64,000 bases of DNA from Setoptus koraiensis (lineage: Eukaryota > Arthropoda). Shown one piece after another: positions 1 through 11,722 of this stretch (the first letter of the stretch is position 1; every line of letters begins with the position of its first letter). The notes beneath the pieces were generated by a model. The model did not search any database, was not told the origin of the DNA, and was given only the letters and a program-made list of their open reading frames with translations. Position numbers and translations under genes: made by a program. The stretch is taken from assembly GCA_048013815.1 (NCBI GenBank), contig CM106586.1, positions 17,546,001 through 17,610,000 of the forward strand, read 5' to 3'.

Positions 1-1338
1 CTTGCTGGTCGTATGCGAGCAACAACAGCACAACAGCCTAGTAGCTGTGATAGCATCAACAGGTGAATGATGACTGGCTAACATTGGTTAAAGTGCCAAC
101 ACTTATTGTCGAGCTGAACCTTGAATTGATGCTAGGCTGCAATTGTTCTGCGATCTCTCCGCAGATTTGAATAGGTTCGTTAGTCATTCTGTTAGTGCCA
201 ACCATGAGAATAATAGAAAAAGCTGCGCAACTTGCCAACGCCTCATTATCAGAATGTACATCAGATTGAAGTCATTATCGAACAATGATGAATATGATTA
301 TGATAACTATGATGATGAGCGCGCTTAGAGAGTGATTAACCAACTGGTTGCCATGCTGGCGAGCTATAGATGGCGATTGACCCTTCATGAGCAACCTTTG
401 AATGAATCGAGCGATCCATTCGGGCCCCACTTCATCATTGTTGCATCATCCGCATGCATGCTAGCTCGAGCACAGGTGTATGTCTCAACTTACGTTGCTA
501 CTATTTACACCGGCGGCCAGTAATTACTGTGTGTGTGTGTGTGTTAAAATAATTAACTGCGACTATAGCGAATAATAAATAAGAGATTTTTGTTTATCAG
601 TCGTTGAGTCGTTCGGTGTTGTTGCACGGACAGTAGTAGTTGTTAACTAGTGGCAACAGTGAATGAATAAGTGTCTCACCTGCGAGTCACGAATAGCCGG
701 CCGGCCGGCCGCAAAGTGTTTTTGTCAGTCATTCTTCTGTTTGGCCAACATCATCATGTTTTGATCATCGGCGTTTTTCAAGAAATTACATCATCGCTGT
801 TGTTGTGTGTGTGCTCCATTGAACGGATTTACCAGAGAAAGAGAGAGAGAGAGAGATTCGACCTAAACAGACGCTCCCGATACATTTGATTCATGGCATT
901 TTAAAAAGTCATTAGCGAGAAAGCTCCAAGGCACAAGATGACCTGCCAAACTCATGCCGAAATCACTGGTTATTGCCCGACGATGGTGATTGCCGCCGAG
1001 CGAAGCGTAGTGGTCATATTATCTGCTGCAATTGGCTTTGCTCTCTTTCGCTCGATTCACTCTTATGATTGAGCCGCCAAACCAATAAACAGCACCACCA
1101 CCACCACCACCGAACTACTAATACAACAAGCCAATAAAATGCTATACTAATGAACTAATGGCATCCTCTTACTCACTTACCTGTATTTATCTTGTATTCC
1201 CATCAAAATCATCACGATGACCGCATCATCTTGCAAACGCGCTGCATGCGACGTCCAATGACCACCGCCTCGTATGATAACTTTCGATGATGATTTAAAA
1301 TTGTTCTAAATAACGGTGACATAAACAAGCAGCACAAG
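1..1338. other. Non-coding 5' flank or intron of the NHS-like gene
   Basis: No convincing coding exon was found. There is a short GT run near 530-542, a CCGGCCGG cluster near 700, a GA run at 836-856 and an ACC run near 1096-1110. A 44-codon ORF starting at an ATG near 938 is open but has no recognisable similarity. The tract probably holds an intron or 5'UTR of the gene that begins by 1.34 kb, whose N-terminal exons would then lie before the window or here unrecognised. Confidence 0.4.
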
Positions 1339-4300
1339 GTAGTGACGCATACTACCAGTGACAACGATCAGGATGATGATGCGGAAAAAATCTCTTCTAT
1401 TACATCATGTGTGGACAATCATCATCATGATCACGATGAGCACGACCACCAGCGTCGTTTAGATCTCAATAATAAAAGCACCGCCATGGAAACTGACCTA
1501 GATGAACAACACGACACAATAATTGAGAGTGGGCAACATTATTTTTCCTCCTTAGCGTCAAATCTAGATGACTCAATGCGTGCCAATAACCCCTCAGAAT
1601 GTTCCAGATCTGTGACAATCAACACAATGGACGATTGCTCTGCCACTACCAAATCCACCGTCACTAATTACCGCTCCGATTCCTCAATAGGGGCACCATA
1701 CTCATCGACAGCCACAGGTATCAGTGGCACAAGTAGTCTGAGGCCGACGACAACAAGTTGCGAAAATAACGCCGCCAGTGGAACATTTGCTGCCACTTCT
1801 GATAAAAATCAAAAAATTAAACTGGAACAACAAGTGTCGAACGAGACAAACACTAAACAGGCCACAACAGGCTTCAAGTCGTTGACGTTGCTGAGAAATA
1901 TTGTCAAGCGAGCAAGTTTCAGGCGCTCCTCAACTAGTTCATCGAGCCAGCAGCGACAACAGCAACAATCTAATTTGTCCACCAACGACGAGTCATCTTC
2001 GTTGGTGACAGCATCATCGAGGGATTGTTCCAGATCGATGGCTTCGTTGCAGTTGCCGTCGCCAGAGGAGAAGCTCGTCCAATTGAGTGACCAATTCAAG
2101 CCGAAATTCGTGCCCATTGACGTGGACACAATGTTCATGCGTTGCAATAGTTCTCGGCGCTCACTCCTACATGTAAGATGACGTCTAAATATATCTTGAC
2201 TATCTACCAAATTGCTTTTATTGCTATTGCTGATCATTATCATTGCTAATTAATCTATTCCTTTCAATTCTTTTCTGTTGTCTGACAACAACAGGCCGAT
2301 TTCAAGATTAAGCGATCTAAATCGCAGGCGTCCGATCATTCGTGCAATGACAGGAGTCACAGGAATTCAAGCAGACGACAATCGAAAAGAGACAACAAAA
2401 TTAATTTCGACGATTCAAGGCACCAGCTATCTAGTCACAGGAATAGAGGCAGTCAAGTGGCTTGGCAGACTTTGAACAGATTGAAGATGTCAAAGAGTGA
2501 GCACAGAGTCAATGAAGTGTCTGTGCAGACAGACTTTCAATCAAATGGAAATAATGCAACAATAACAGATAGTGAAAAGAATGTCTCTGATAGTCGAGTG
2601 AAGGAAGACGATAATTCGACAAGAATAGATAGAAATCGTCGTCCTGCTTCAGTTGCCAATTGTAATATCATTGTAAGAGAGCACTCGTCAACACAATATG
2701 ACAACAACGAGAATCAACAGAAACAGCCAAAACAACAACAATTTAACACTGCCGATGCCAACACCAATGAAGGAGAAGCAGACATCAATGATGCAGGCAA
2801 CTCCTCTAGTGGTAATTGGAGCGAATCTAGTCCGACAACGTCAGAGAGCGATCGTATAAAGCGACAACAAAAAATTGACACTATTAATCAAGAGAATGAC
2901 AACAACAACAAAATTGTGATAAAAAATAGCAAAGCATCGGCGACAACTAAAACTATTCACTCATTGCCTGATGATGATCTGGATAAGAGCCAGTCGACAG
3001 GAGGATACAACAATCATGCCAATTATAACAAGGACAAACAAAATACTGATGCTATGTCGTCAGAATTCAATAAAAGGTGCACCAGTGTTCGGACTAACGG
3101 AAAATCGCACCATCACGACATCACTGCCAGTAGACATGGCCACACCAAACACAGTCCAACAAATGTTGGTCATAACACAACAAAGAGAGCGTCGACTAAC
3201 AGCAACAGACAGGCCAATCGTAATGCTAATCAATCACAGCCATCAGGTAGAGGTCCGCAAAGCTATTCAACGAGAGTTTCGCCATCTTCAAAACAACCGA
3301 TACACATCATACCATTGGTGCCTGCGCCGCCCACCGATGATGAGGAGGCCTCATCTGTGTATTCTTGCGACACTGACGGATTTTACACCTCTATGCACAC
3401 TGATTGCGGATTGTACAGGTTGTGCAATGAAACCACCGACGGAATTAATGAGGAAGAGGACGAAAATAGTGAAATCTACAAGGGTATGTTCAACGACATG
3501 ATGGAGGCCAAGCAAGAAGCGCAACAACAAAATCACAACGACAAACAATCGTCACCTGCCATAAGCGGACTTCATACTAATCGTATAGTCAAGAAGACAT
3601 CGCCACCTCATAGGCGCCAGTATGAAGATCATTCTGGCGCTGTTTTGCAAGCCTCGGGCAGCAACATATTGGACAAGGGAAGTCTTGAGATGTATTCGTC
3701 AACTAGTACCCTTGAGGAGAACAAATTTTCACCTGGCGACAATAGTAGCAAGTGTTCGCCTGACAACAGCGCATCAATACAACAGAACGGCAAAAAAGTG
3801 GCAAAACCTCCACCGCCGCCACCGCCACAGAGAAAAGACAGTCTCAGTTCGGATACTCGCGAGGTGCTACTACAAATCTATATGCAAATGAGAAATTTGT
3901 CTCGACTGGATCCGGATCAGATTCGTCTCAATGACAAAATTATCAAAGACGCAATGGATGAGGAACACAAGGTAGCAATGAACACACGAAGATACTCAAC
4001 AGGTTACAATCAATCGTCAGCGCCCAGTTCCATTTATGACAATCACCTAGGCGATCAGCAGGAAAGTATGTCATGTGACACCAATCATGGTGCTAATAAT
4101 CAGCCCGCTCTCAGGAGTTCATCGCAATGCTCATCGAGTTGTGTAGCACCATCCACCATTATGGATTCGCCCTCGCCATCAGCCGGTATAGCCAGCTCGT
4201 CGATGCGATCCGTTATAAACGATCTCAAGCTCAGCTCAATGGAGGCACTCACCTCAATGCCCAGCGACTCAAATGAGAGTCTCATGATGCGCCAACACAA

Positions 4301-6011
4301 ACAACATGAAACAAATAGCAGTATTTGTGATGATGATGAGCTCGATAATGATCGATCTCATTATTTGTCATTAAAACCGCAAATAGAAACACAAAATGCA
4401 ACTAGTGACAAAAACTGTAAGCAATTGCCGACTGCTGCCAATAATTGCAATCTGTCTACACTTAAAAGACGCTCAGCGAAACTGCCGTCAATACTCGATC
4501 AGCGGCCATCTCTTATCATGAGGAAGGATCATGATGTAAGTGACGACAAATCCAACGACAATAATGCACACACAACAGGCATTAAAAAAGGAGAGCATGT
4601 CAAGATCGCCTACAAAGATATTGAGAAGCGCAAAAATACATTGAAGGCAATGCTAAAATCTCTAACGAATCGCACTGTCAGCTTCCGATCAAAGACAATG
4701 AAACAAACACCATTATCCGATGATTTGACTGCAACGCAACACGAAGCACATGAGAAAAACGACGAAGATGAATCATCTAAGCCAACTGAATCTAATCAAA
4801 AAGAACAAGATGCGACAACTACGGCCAAACTGACAGAAGATGAAAAGCCCCCAGAGAAGCAGGTAGAGTCAGTTCATTTGAGAATAGAATCACCGACCGA
4901 AGCTCTAAACGGATTGTCAGAGGAAACAATTGAAAACATCGTTATTGACGTGGACAAAGAGAAAGAAGATGAGAGGGAAGAATCAGTGTTCGATGAAGCC
5001 AAGCTGAACGAATGTAAAATGCGAATGCTTTACCCAATATCGAGGTATCAACCTAACTCGACGCCAAATAAGACATCCCCAGATAGTAGTCAAAATTTTA
5101 GACGTCAGTCCAATGCTAGCCAATATGAGAATGAAATATCTAATGGAGTTAGCCCCGGCGCTGCGCCCACACTTCAATCAAACGATGATGATTTCTGCAA
5201 TTCAAATACAGAGCTTGATCCAATTGATCTATTCAACTCATGGCAAGCCAATAGGAGTGGTCATGGTCGTGATCCTGCTTCAGTTCGGACAAGACTGTCA
5301 TCGGGATCACTTGCCGATTTAGGCTTGGCACGCAATAGAAACAGTTGGTCAGGAGGATCGTCCCCATCGCCTTGTTCGTCATCGCCAACCACTGGGCCCT
5401 CTTCGTCTCCTATGTCACCTCATGTAACGGCAGCCTCTATAATGAAGCAAAGTCCTCTGAATGAATTGCATAGTGATGCAACAGGCTCTAGTGTCGCCAA
5501 ATCAAAACTACAACAATCAAACTTGAATGGTTCAATACCAGATATAGACAATTACATTGATGACGAGGACGACGACAAGGAAGAGCATTGCGTTAATTCA
5601 AATGGCGTTGCTGAACGCGGGGAACGATATAATCAACTATCGTCGGTGGACAGGGACGACACCAACCATCTTACTAATGGCATCGTCAATCTTGCCTTCA
5701 ATTCTAATTTCATCGACGAGGAGGAGGAGGAAGAAGAACAAGAACAACAGCAACAAGTTTCTTGCATCACAAAAGACAATTCCCCATCGTTTCATCAGTC
5801 TAAACAAATAAGAGATTACGCTAGCCTGTCGTTAAAGAATTGCAACTCATTCCAAGGCAATCTAACAAAGAAACCTAATTGTCGCAAAGGGATAAATATC
5901 AATGGTACTAGCATGTTTGCGCCCTCATGCGAACCAATATCCGAAGAGGATCCAGAGGAATCCTCAGATAATAATACTGGTAGTAACAACGGAAACAGAC
6001 AATCGCTTTAG
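1339..6011 (+). CDS. NHS / GUK-holder-like large disordered protein (3' part)
   Basis: Two exons are visible: about 1339-2172 and 2295-6011. They are joined by a 122-bp GT-AG intron (donor GTAAGA at 2173, acceptor CAACAG ending 2294) that keeps phase 0. The first in-frame ATG with a strong context (CCGCCATGG) is at 1486 and would give 1467 aa. The frame is open back to 1294, so upstream exons are possible. The protein is Ser/Asn/Asp-rich and mostly disordered. It has an SVQTDF motif (about 2520), a short block ending YTSMHTDCGL (about 3345-3413), a proline run (3806-3829), and acidic tracts near 5550 and 5720. The SVQTD and YTSxHxDxGL type blocks recall the Nance-Horan syndrome/GUK-holder family, which links WAVE-type actin regulation to cell junctions. 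That family assignment is from memory of short motifs and is the uncertain part; the gene structure itself is clear. The N-terminal WAVE-homology region is not seen. Confidence 0.6.
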
Positions 6012-6040
6012 ATACCATTTTTACTATTGTTATCAAACAA

Positions 6041-6046
6041 AATAAA
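6041..6046 (+). terminator. Poly(A) signal of the NHS-like gene
   Basis: An AATAAA lies about 30 bp after the TAG stop, which implies a very short 3'UTR. The next gene, FMC1, begins only about 310 bp downstream. Confidence 0.6.
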
Positions 6047-6355
6047 CTTTTTGTTGAATCAGCTTACACTTGTACCGGTGTCTAGTCACAAACAAACTAT
6101 ATTTCTGTGAAGTTTTCGTGCGGTTTAGAACTCCGAGTTTTCGGATGTTCAAAATACGCGCTCGGTTGAGAGCGCAAGTCTTCGAGAATGTAGCCAAAAA
6201 AATAAAATATCGCTGTATCTCGCCATTTCTGTTTGAGTCCATTTCGAGTCTTCATTATCTGTTTTAAAATATCTATACACCGATTTGCCTTTTGAACCAA
6301 AGAAGTACAAAGTTCATTTCTATTTTGGTTTCTGGTTGCACCCAAAACCGTTGAA

Positions 6356-6794
6356 ATGAGCCAAGCAAAGTCGTCGTTGAAGTTGCTCACCTCGATCAAA
6401 CAAGAAATTTGCACGACGGTGAAGCCGAAAGTAAGTTCGATCAACAACAAATCTCATTGGTCGCTCTTGTTTCATTCAGATTAATTGAGACTCTAGACAT
6501 TAATATGTTACATCTGTCTCATTCCGCTGAAATGCTTAGAAGAGATCTAGCGACGCTTCATTGCGTCACCTATTGGATATTTATCGTCAGAATCAGGTAA
6601 CAGAGAACCGATACTGTCGTCCAGTGGATCATTATAAATATTTTGGAGACACTTATCTAACATATTTACGGAGCACGAGAGAGCAAAATGAGCTTCTCCA
6701 CAAATACTACGAACGCAAAGAAAGGACCGTTGAGGAATCGGCGAGAATAGTAGGTCTGGAACTGCCTCAATCTCGGCCACACTCCAGTGTCTGA
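6356..6794 (+). CDS. FMC1: FMC1, mitochondrial ATP synthase assembly factor
   Basis: Exon 1 is 6356-6430 (25 codons, ATG in context GAAATG). Exon 2 is 6540-6794. The 109-bp intron runs GTAAGT...CTTAG in phase 0. The product is 109 aa, close to the roughly 113 aa of human FMC1 (C7orf55). The C-terminus carries the family signature: ERTVEESARIVGLELP here against ERSVEESAGLVGLKLP in human, as I recall it. The order LLRxL ... YLxYLRSxREQxxLHxxY also fits. In yeast and animals FMC1 supports folding or assembly of the F1 part of complex V in the mitochondrial matrix. The second exon was recognised first, and the first exon was found from its splice sites and phase. The last 90 coding bases are repeated exactly at 8.35 kb. 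Confidence 0.88.
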
Positions 6795-6932
6795 ACTCGA
6801 ACTCGTATATTTAAAGTCAACCGATTAAACCTAGTTGCTATAGTTAAAAATATGTTACGGCACGGGTGAACGATTCCTAGTCAAAGAACAAAGTAGTCAG
6901 TGATCGATCCCCAAGCTCTGTCCGAATAAGTA
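6705..6932 (+). repeat. Direct repeat, copy 1: FMC1 3' end and downstream flank
   Basis: The 3' end of FMC1 exon 2 plus about 140 bp of downstream sequence recurs at 8345-8568 in the same orientation. The coding part is identical up to the stop codon, while the downstream part differs at roughly a tenth of positions by eye. The two copies bracket PLPP6. Confidence 0.9.
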
Positions 6933-7226
6933 TATATTAGATTATAAACTACGTACTCGTAGAACTCTGGCACAAACTTTAGACCAACACCACATCCGAG
7001 TGTCACCAATGAGAGGACAACCAACCATAGTTCACTGGACAATAAGACAAGTTGAATCGTTATTATCTAGTGTCTATACACTTTTCGTGGCTCGATGATG
7101 ATTTAAACAGTGGCAACTTACGTTTGTATGGGCAACAATGGAACGGGACCGATGAATATTATACCGATAATTTTCAGATTGAACTGTGTGAAAGGGATTT
7201 TCAATCAGTATTCTTTCTCTCTTGCT
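6925..7226 (-). pseudogene. SLC18B1-like fragment (exons F and G)
   Basis: This matches 28673-29020 of the intact transporter gene on the same strand, covering the equivalents of its exon G (28713-28790) and exon F (28880-28971) with the intervening intron. The exon-F equivalent lacks about 35 bp in its middle, and exon E and everything 3' of exon G are absent. It is therefore a dead fragment. It directly follows copy 1 of the FMC1 tail repeat. Confidence 0.85.
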
Positions 7227-7614
7227 TATAACCGGTCACATACACCTTCTATCCCGACGATAGGACACGCGAATGTTCTACATGCCCCTCAGCACCTAGA
7301 TCTCCTATCTCCAACGAAAAGAACAATTTTCGGATATCCACGTGGATAACCGAGAATTCAAGCGCAGTAGCGATTCGATCCGCATCCAACACACCCTCTT
7401 TTTTCACGATCCAATCCAAACCCGGAGCGGATTGGATTTTTCGCGGATGCCCGGTTGGTGCGGATTCGGATACGCATCTTTATTCAATAAACATAAATAT
7501 ATCACAGCTGATTGTGAGGCTCACAAGTGTTATCATTACTATCTATATCTACTCACACTATAACAGTAAATACATCATATACATATACACAGGACATACA
7601 AGCTTCGCTTCACC
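7227..7614. other. Upstream flank of PLPP6
   Basis: This is non-coding. It contains a short ATC/GGAT-rich stretch around 7365-7470 and AT-rich sequence with TATAACA and ATATACATATACAC just before the PLPP6 start. No core promoter can be assigned with confidence. Confidence 0.4.
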
Positions 7615-8262
7615 ATGGACGCCATCAAGGGCCTAATACAGCCCAGTGTGGTGAAATTTGACAATCATTTATCTTACGCTATATTTTCACGTTGTCACAA
7701 GTATTCGCCCCAAATAAAACCCATCCTATTGGCTCTAGAATGGTCATGCCACGGACTATTATGGTTAGCTGCCAATATTATATTGCTTGTGTTCAATCAA
7801 CAGAGTTCAATGTTGCCAAAATTATTGATAGGACTCATTATGGACGTCTTCTATGTTGCCACTATCAAGGCTCTGGCTCGTCGTCGGAGACCAGTCTATG
7901 CCTACCAACGAGACCAATATATTGTTGCCAGCGTTGACAAACACTCATTTCCGTCAGGACATTGCACAAGATCTGTTTATGTTGCCTGTTTTATTGCACA
8001 TTATTTTGGACAAACAAGTCCATTTTTGTGTTTCTTTGCCAATGTCTGGGCCACCAGCGTCAGTATGTCACGAATTGTGTTAGGCAGACATCATGTGTTT
8101 GATTGTGTAGCCGGTATACTCATTGGATTCTTGGAATTTTGGCTTCAATTTCACACCTTTTTGCCCATTAACTTCTTCGGAATATTACTCATTAGAGGCC
8201 TGTTCGGATACAAGGCGTTTAATGATACCAACGATTTAGAGGATACCGATCCCACAGACTAG
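7615..8262 (+). CDS. PLPP6: PLPP6-like polyisoprenoid diphosphate phosphatase
   Basis: This is a single-exon ORF of 215 aa starting ACCATGG. All three motifs of the PAP2 / type-2 phosphatidic acid phosphatase family are intact. Motif KX6RP is K85 to R92-P93. PSGH is residues 113-116, with H116 the expected proton donor. SRX5HX3D is S142-R143 ... H149 ... D153, with H149 the expected nucleophile. Four to five hydrophobic segments (about 37-60, 66-84, 121-140, 153-170, 175-195) fit a small multipass ER or nuclear-envelope enzyme. Length, intronless structure and motif spacing fit PLPP6 (PPAPDC2), which dephosphorylates presqualene, farnesyl and geranylgeranyl diphosphates. The gene sits between two copies of the FMC1 3' end, so its position may result from an insertion or rearrangement. 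Substrate specificity is inferred from family only. Confidence 0.85.
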   Translation: MDAIKGLIQPSVVKFDNHLSYAIFSRCHKYSPQIKPILLALEWSCHGLLWLAANIILLVFNQQSSMLPKLLIGLIMDVFYVATIKALARRRRPVYAYQRDQYIVASVDKHSFPSGHCTRSVYVACFIAHYFGQTSPFLCFFANVWATSVSMSRIVLGRHHVFDCVAGILIGFLEFWLQFHTFLPINFFGILLIRGLFGYKAFNDTNDLEDTDPTD

Positions 8263-8344
8263 ACCGATTTGTCTGTCTTAAATTAATCTTGTGATCTAAC
8301 ACCAATGCATACTTATTAATGTAAAAACTGTTATAACGTTTATA

Positions 8345-8568
8345 TACTACGAACGCAAAGAAAGGACCGTTGAGGAATCGGCGAGAATAGTAGGTCTGGA
8401 ACTGCCTCAATCTCGGCCACACTCCAGTGTCTGAACTTGAACTCGTAAATTTAAAGTCAACCGATTAAACCCAATTACTATAGTTAGAAATATATTATGG
8501 CACAGGTGAACGATTCCTAGTCAAAGAACAAGGTAGTCAATGATCGAGCCCCATGCTCTGTCCGAATA
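8345..8568 (+). pseudogene. Direct repeat, copy 2: FMC1 3'-end fragment
   Basis: This is a second copy of 6705-6932. It holds only the last roughly 30 codons of FMC1, the stop and flank, with no start or upstream exon. Its coding portion is identical to the intact gene. It begins about 80 bp after the PLPP6 stop, so it could serve as PLPP6 3'UTR or downstream flank. Confidence 0.88.
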
Positions 8569-8572
8569 AATA

Positions 8573-8813
8573 TGCCTAAAAATGTGAAACTTGAAACAAT
8601 TGCAAGCAAGTCCGGTATGCAACCAACGTCGGCGAAAAGATCAAATAGACCCAATTTGTAACTGCCCTCTGGCGCCCTGTCACCAGTAACAGGTGGATTA
8701 GGCAATAGGAGCATGCTACCTATACTACCGGCCAATAAGAATGAGCCTAACGCAGTAAACGGGAGAGTGTAGCCACCCAATTCGTAGAGGAAGCTACCCA
8801 ACTGTCAGACCTT
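8573..8813 (-). pseudogene. SLC18B1-like fragment (part of exon D)
   Basis: This matches 29313-29550 inside exon D of the intact transporter, at roughly 95% identity by eye and in the same orientation. It encodes part of the transmembrane core (SFLYELGGYTLPFTALGSF and onward). It is truncated at both ends: one end runs into the FMC1-tail repeat and the other into unrelated sequence. Confidence 0.85.
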
Positions 8814-8902
8814 TATTGTTTCCGATAGCTATGACCGTAATAAAGAGACAATGATCATAGTGAATGGTCATTGGCGTGATACACATAATATATTAGTAGT
8901 TA

Positions 8903-9292
8903 CTAGCTTGAGTTTCTCCTTTTCTCAATTGCACGGAATGCAAAATAAACTATCACTGGCCACGTTATCATAAAAATATTCGTTGTAGTTAAGATATTAA
9001 AATTTTTGTTATTTGACTTCTTGCTTGTGCTGCTGTTAGCCTTATTAAGAGATTTAATTTGTCCCTCCACCAAATCCAGCCGTTTCGTCACCTGTTCCAG
9101 ACTAGTTTGCAATCTTAGCACCGCTACAGCCATCTGATCACTGATATCCTCAGCCACTGAGGAACTGCAATAAATGTCCTCATCCAATATATTGACACCG
9201 CCACTGTTGTTGGACGATTTTCCATTGCTGTCCGATAGTGTTGGCTGCTCCTCTTTGATATCAAACCACGATGTTGGACTGACCGAGGCCAT
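8903..9292 (-). CDS. ACBD5-like tail-anchored protein, copy A
   Basis: This 129-aa single-exon ORF encodes a protein identical to copy B at 32035-32424. The DNA differs at one silent site (CAG/CAA) in 390 nt. The N-terminal 50 residues are acidic and Ser-rich, with a DEDIYCSSS element that resembles the FFAT-like stretch of ACBD5. Residues 52-82 (DQMAVAVLRLQTSLEQVTKR and onward) form an amphipathic coiled coil. Residues about 99-120 form a hydrophobic tail followed by EKRRNSS. The coiled coil plus FMITWP...RR end matches the C-terminus of ACBD4/ACBD5 (IAVVLVRLQ...; FAIIWPFI...RRRR), peroxisomal membrane proteins that tether to ER VAP. The acyl-CoA-binding domain is absent here and in nearby sequence. 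Either this is a stand-alone tail protein or the last exon of a gene whose 5' exons were not recognised. It lies 90 bp from a transporter fragment. Confidence 0.7.
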   Translation of the reverse strand: MASVSPTSWFDIKEEQPTLSDSNGKSSNNSGGVNILDEDIYCSSSVAEDISDQMAVAVLRLQTSLEQVTKRLDLVEGQIKSLNKANSSTSKKSNNKNFNILTTTNIFMITWPVIVYFAFRAIEKRRNSS

Positions 9293-10302
9293 ATTTGGTT
9301 GCTTGGACAGATTTCTAATAATAACGAAGAGTGATCATGTATAGATACTATTTATGATACAAATTTCCACTATTATAAATAAATATTTGTATATATATAT
9401 ATACATATATAATATGTAGGCCAGAACTACAACAGAAAACCAGATTCACTTTCAATCTCAAGATAGACGAGAAAAGTAGTGTTGTTGTCGGTAGTTGCGC
9501 TGTCTGCGTGAAGAGGCGCTCTAGCCGAAAGTTGCCTTACAAGTTGTTAGTGAGTTGCAGGTGAAGCGCAATAGAAATCAAAATACGCAGTTACCACCGC
9601 TTACAATGGCCGTGTCGACTTTTATTACCTGGTTATGTAACCTGCATATTACGCAAGTGACTTATATTGAGTTACTGACAAACCAGGCTTACAATTTGTG
9701 AACTAGTTAGTCCAGCAACCTGTAGACTCGCAACTCTCTCTCGCTCTCACTCTGTTTGCTCTTTGGCACCCTATCTGTTAAATGGATTTTGTGCAAACTA
9801 ATGGACTTTTGTAACAACAACGGATTACATATTACACATAATACCTTTAGAAATGATAGTGAAAGGGAGAACGAGCTTGAGAGAGAATAGAGAGCACGAG
9901 AGGAGACTTTTTTTGTCTCTGTGTGATCTCTAGATTTGATGTGAAAATATAAGATAAAAGAAAGAGAATTGAAGAAGTATGAGAAGAGAGCTTAAGATAA
10001 AAACACTCGTTGTTGTTGTTGGTGCCTATTATGAGATTATCTGATTTTGCTCTCTTTCTCTCTCTCTCTGTGTGCCTTTTGTGCCTAATGAAAGAATGGA
10101 TCGTCCTCTCCTCGGACTGTTGGCACTATTGTGACTGTTTTGATCGCCAGGCAAGCTGAGAAATTTATAGAAAGGCAGCGCGAGCGAGTGTGTCAGTGTG
10201 TGAATGAGCCTTTATGTAATATATAATAAGACTTTATCTCGATCTGGACAGCAACGACAACAACAGCAACAACAGCGACAATAACGCCAACAAATCTATC
10301 TC
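9293..10302. other. Intergenic, no gene seen
   Basis: There is an AT-rich stretch with TATATATATATATACATATA at about 9390-9410, followed by several CT/GA-rich patches (9735-9760, 9860-9900, 10045-10070). Copy A's match to copy B stops about 5 bp upstream of its ATG, so this side is unrelated to the copy B locus. Confidence 0.5.
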
Positions 10303-10979
10303 TCAATGGGAAATGCAATCATTTTTTTTATTTAAATAGATTAAGTAGATTAAGTGCTTTGTCCTGACGCCAGTCGCGACAACTGGACAATGAACTTGAA
10401 ACCCCTGCGCTGTCCGAACCAATTGTTGCCGTTGTTTGACTAGGTCTCTCGCCGTTGTTTGCCCGTCGAGCGATTGGCGGCGGTTGCGCTGTTTCTGTTT
10501 CTGTTGCATTTGTTGCCGTTGCTGTTGTTGTTGCTGTCAGCGCCTGAAGTTTGTTGACCGCTACAACAACAATAATAGATATGCAATGAAACACTCACGC
10601 CCGGCTCGTGAATCTTCTCTACACGTCGTCTCGTTCGAGTGTTTTGTTGGCCCGTGATCCAATGTCATTATTGCCCAGCTTGGGCGATTTGCTCTACGAC
10701 CATCTGGCGCTCTCTCTCCCTCTCTCTCTCTCTGTCTCTGTCTCGCATGGCGATAATTTTATAACTAGCCGAGCGAGAGCGCACTAAATGCTGTTGTCGC
10801 TGTTGTTCAATATAATCAAATTAACCTCTAATAACATAGCTGGCGGTGTCATTAGGTAAACATTGCGTAATGGCTGGCGCTACAAACGCTGCAAAATTCG
10901 CGGTGCCAGCGCTGACTGTGTTTGCCAATTTGAAACTATTCACCGGTCAGTCGGTCCTATCGTCCGATTTGGACGTGGT

Positions 10980-11048
10980 CAGTCCGCAACGAGTGGACGC
11001 CGCCAGTCGGCAACGAGTGGACGCCGCCAGTCCGCAACAAGTGGCCGC
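10980..11048. repeat. 24-bp minisatellite, about 2.9 units
   Basis: The units begin CAGTCCGCAACGAGTGGACG. They start at 10980, 11004 and 11028 with one to three differences each, and the last is shortened. Confidence 0.85.
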
Positions 11049-11722
11049 AAACGAGTTGTTGCGGACCGACCGGCGCCAATAAAAGCAGACGCTAAACAGT
11101 TATATAATACAACTTATATTGTCCGGCTTTTGTGGTGGCCAGTGCTAGTGTTAATCTAATAATCCTTGTCATCAAATAGAGCAAATAGAACAAAACACAC
11201 ACACAAATCAAATCAACATGATTGACGTGCAGCCACTTGTTGTGTCGACGGTGGGGCGAGCCGCGGCTCAAGTAGCGGTAGTGACACGATAGTGACGGTC
11301 AACTTTGCCCACAATTGATGGGACACAAATTAAGCGGCTCTGACAAGCGCCCAGCAAACACACTTATTATCGGCCGACCCAATGGTTGGCATTTAAGCTT
11401 TTCGCTGTCAGCCCAATTACTCGCTTGTGTATTATTCGGCCGATTGTGATTTCGGGCATTTCGAGACGCGACTCCTGGGCGCAATGTCGTCGCTCTGATA
11501 TTGGGATGAATATTGGGAGTTTTTCGTCAATTTTTCCTAATACCTTAGCAACGCCAGCGACTGGAGTGCGCGAACGAGAGGCAAACAAACAGTTAAGGGT
11601 GAATAGCGACAAGCGACAAAATCCCCGACAATTGTCGGCCATTATCGTGCTTGCGCGACCGAGACTGGACGTCGGCTGGCGACGACCATTATCGACAGCG
11701 ACAGCGACGGCCAGTCGGCCCG

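Noticed and set aside
8517-8801. 94-codon transporter-like frame as a separate small gene
   Set aside because: It is a truncated copy of exon D of the SLC18B1-like gene with an accidental start and end.
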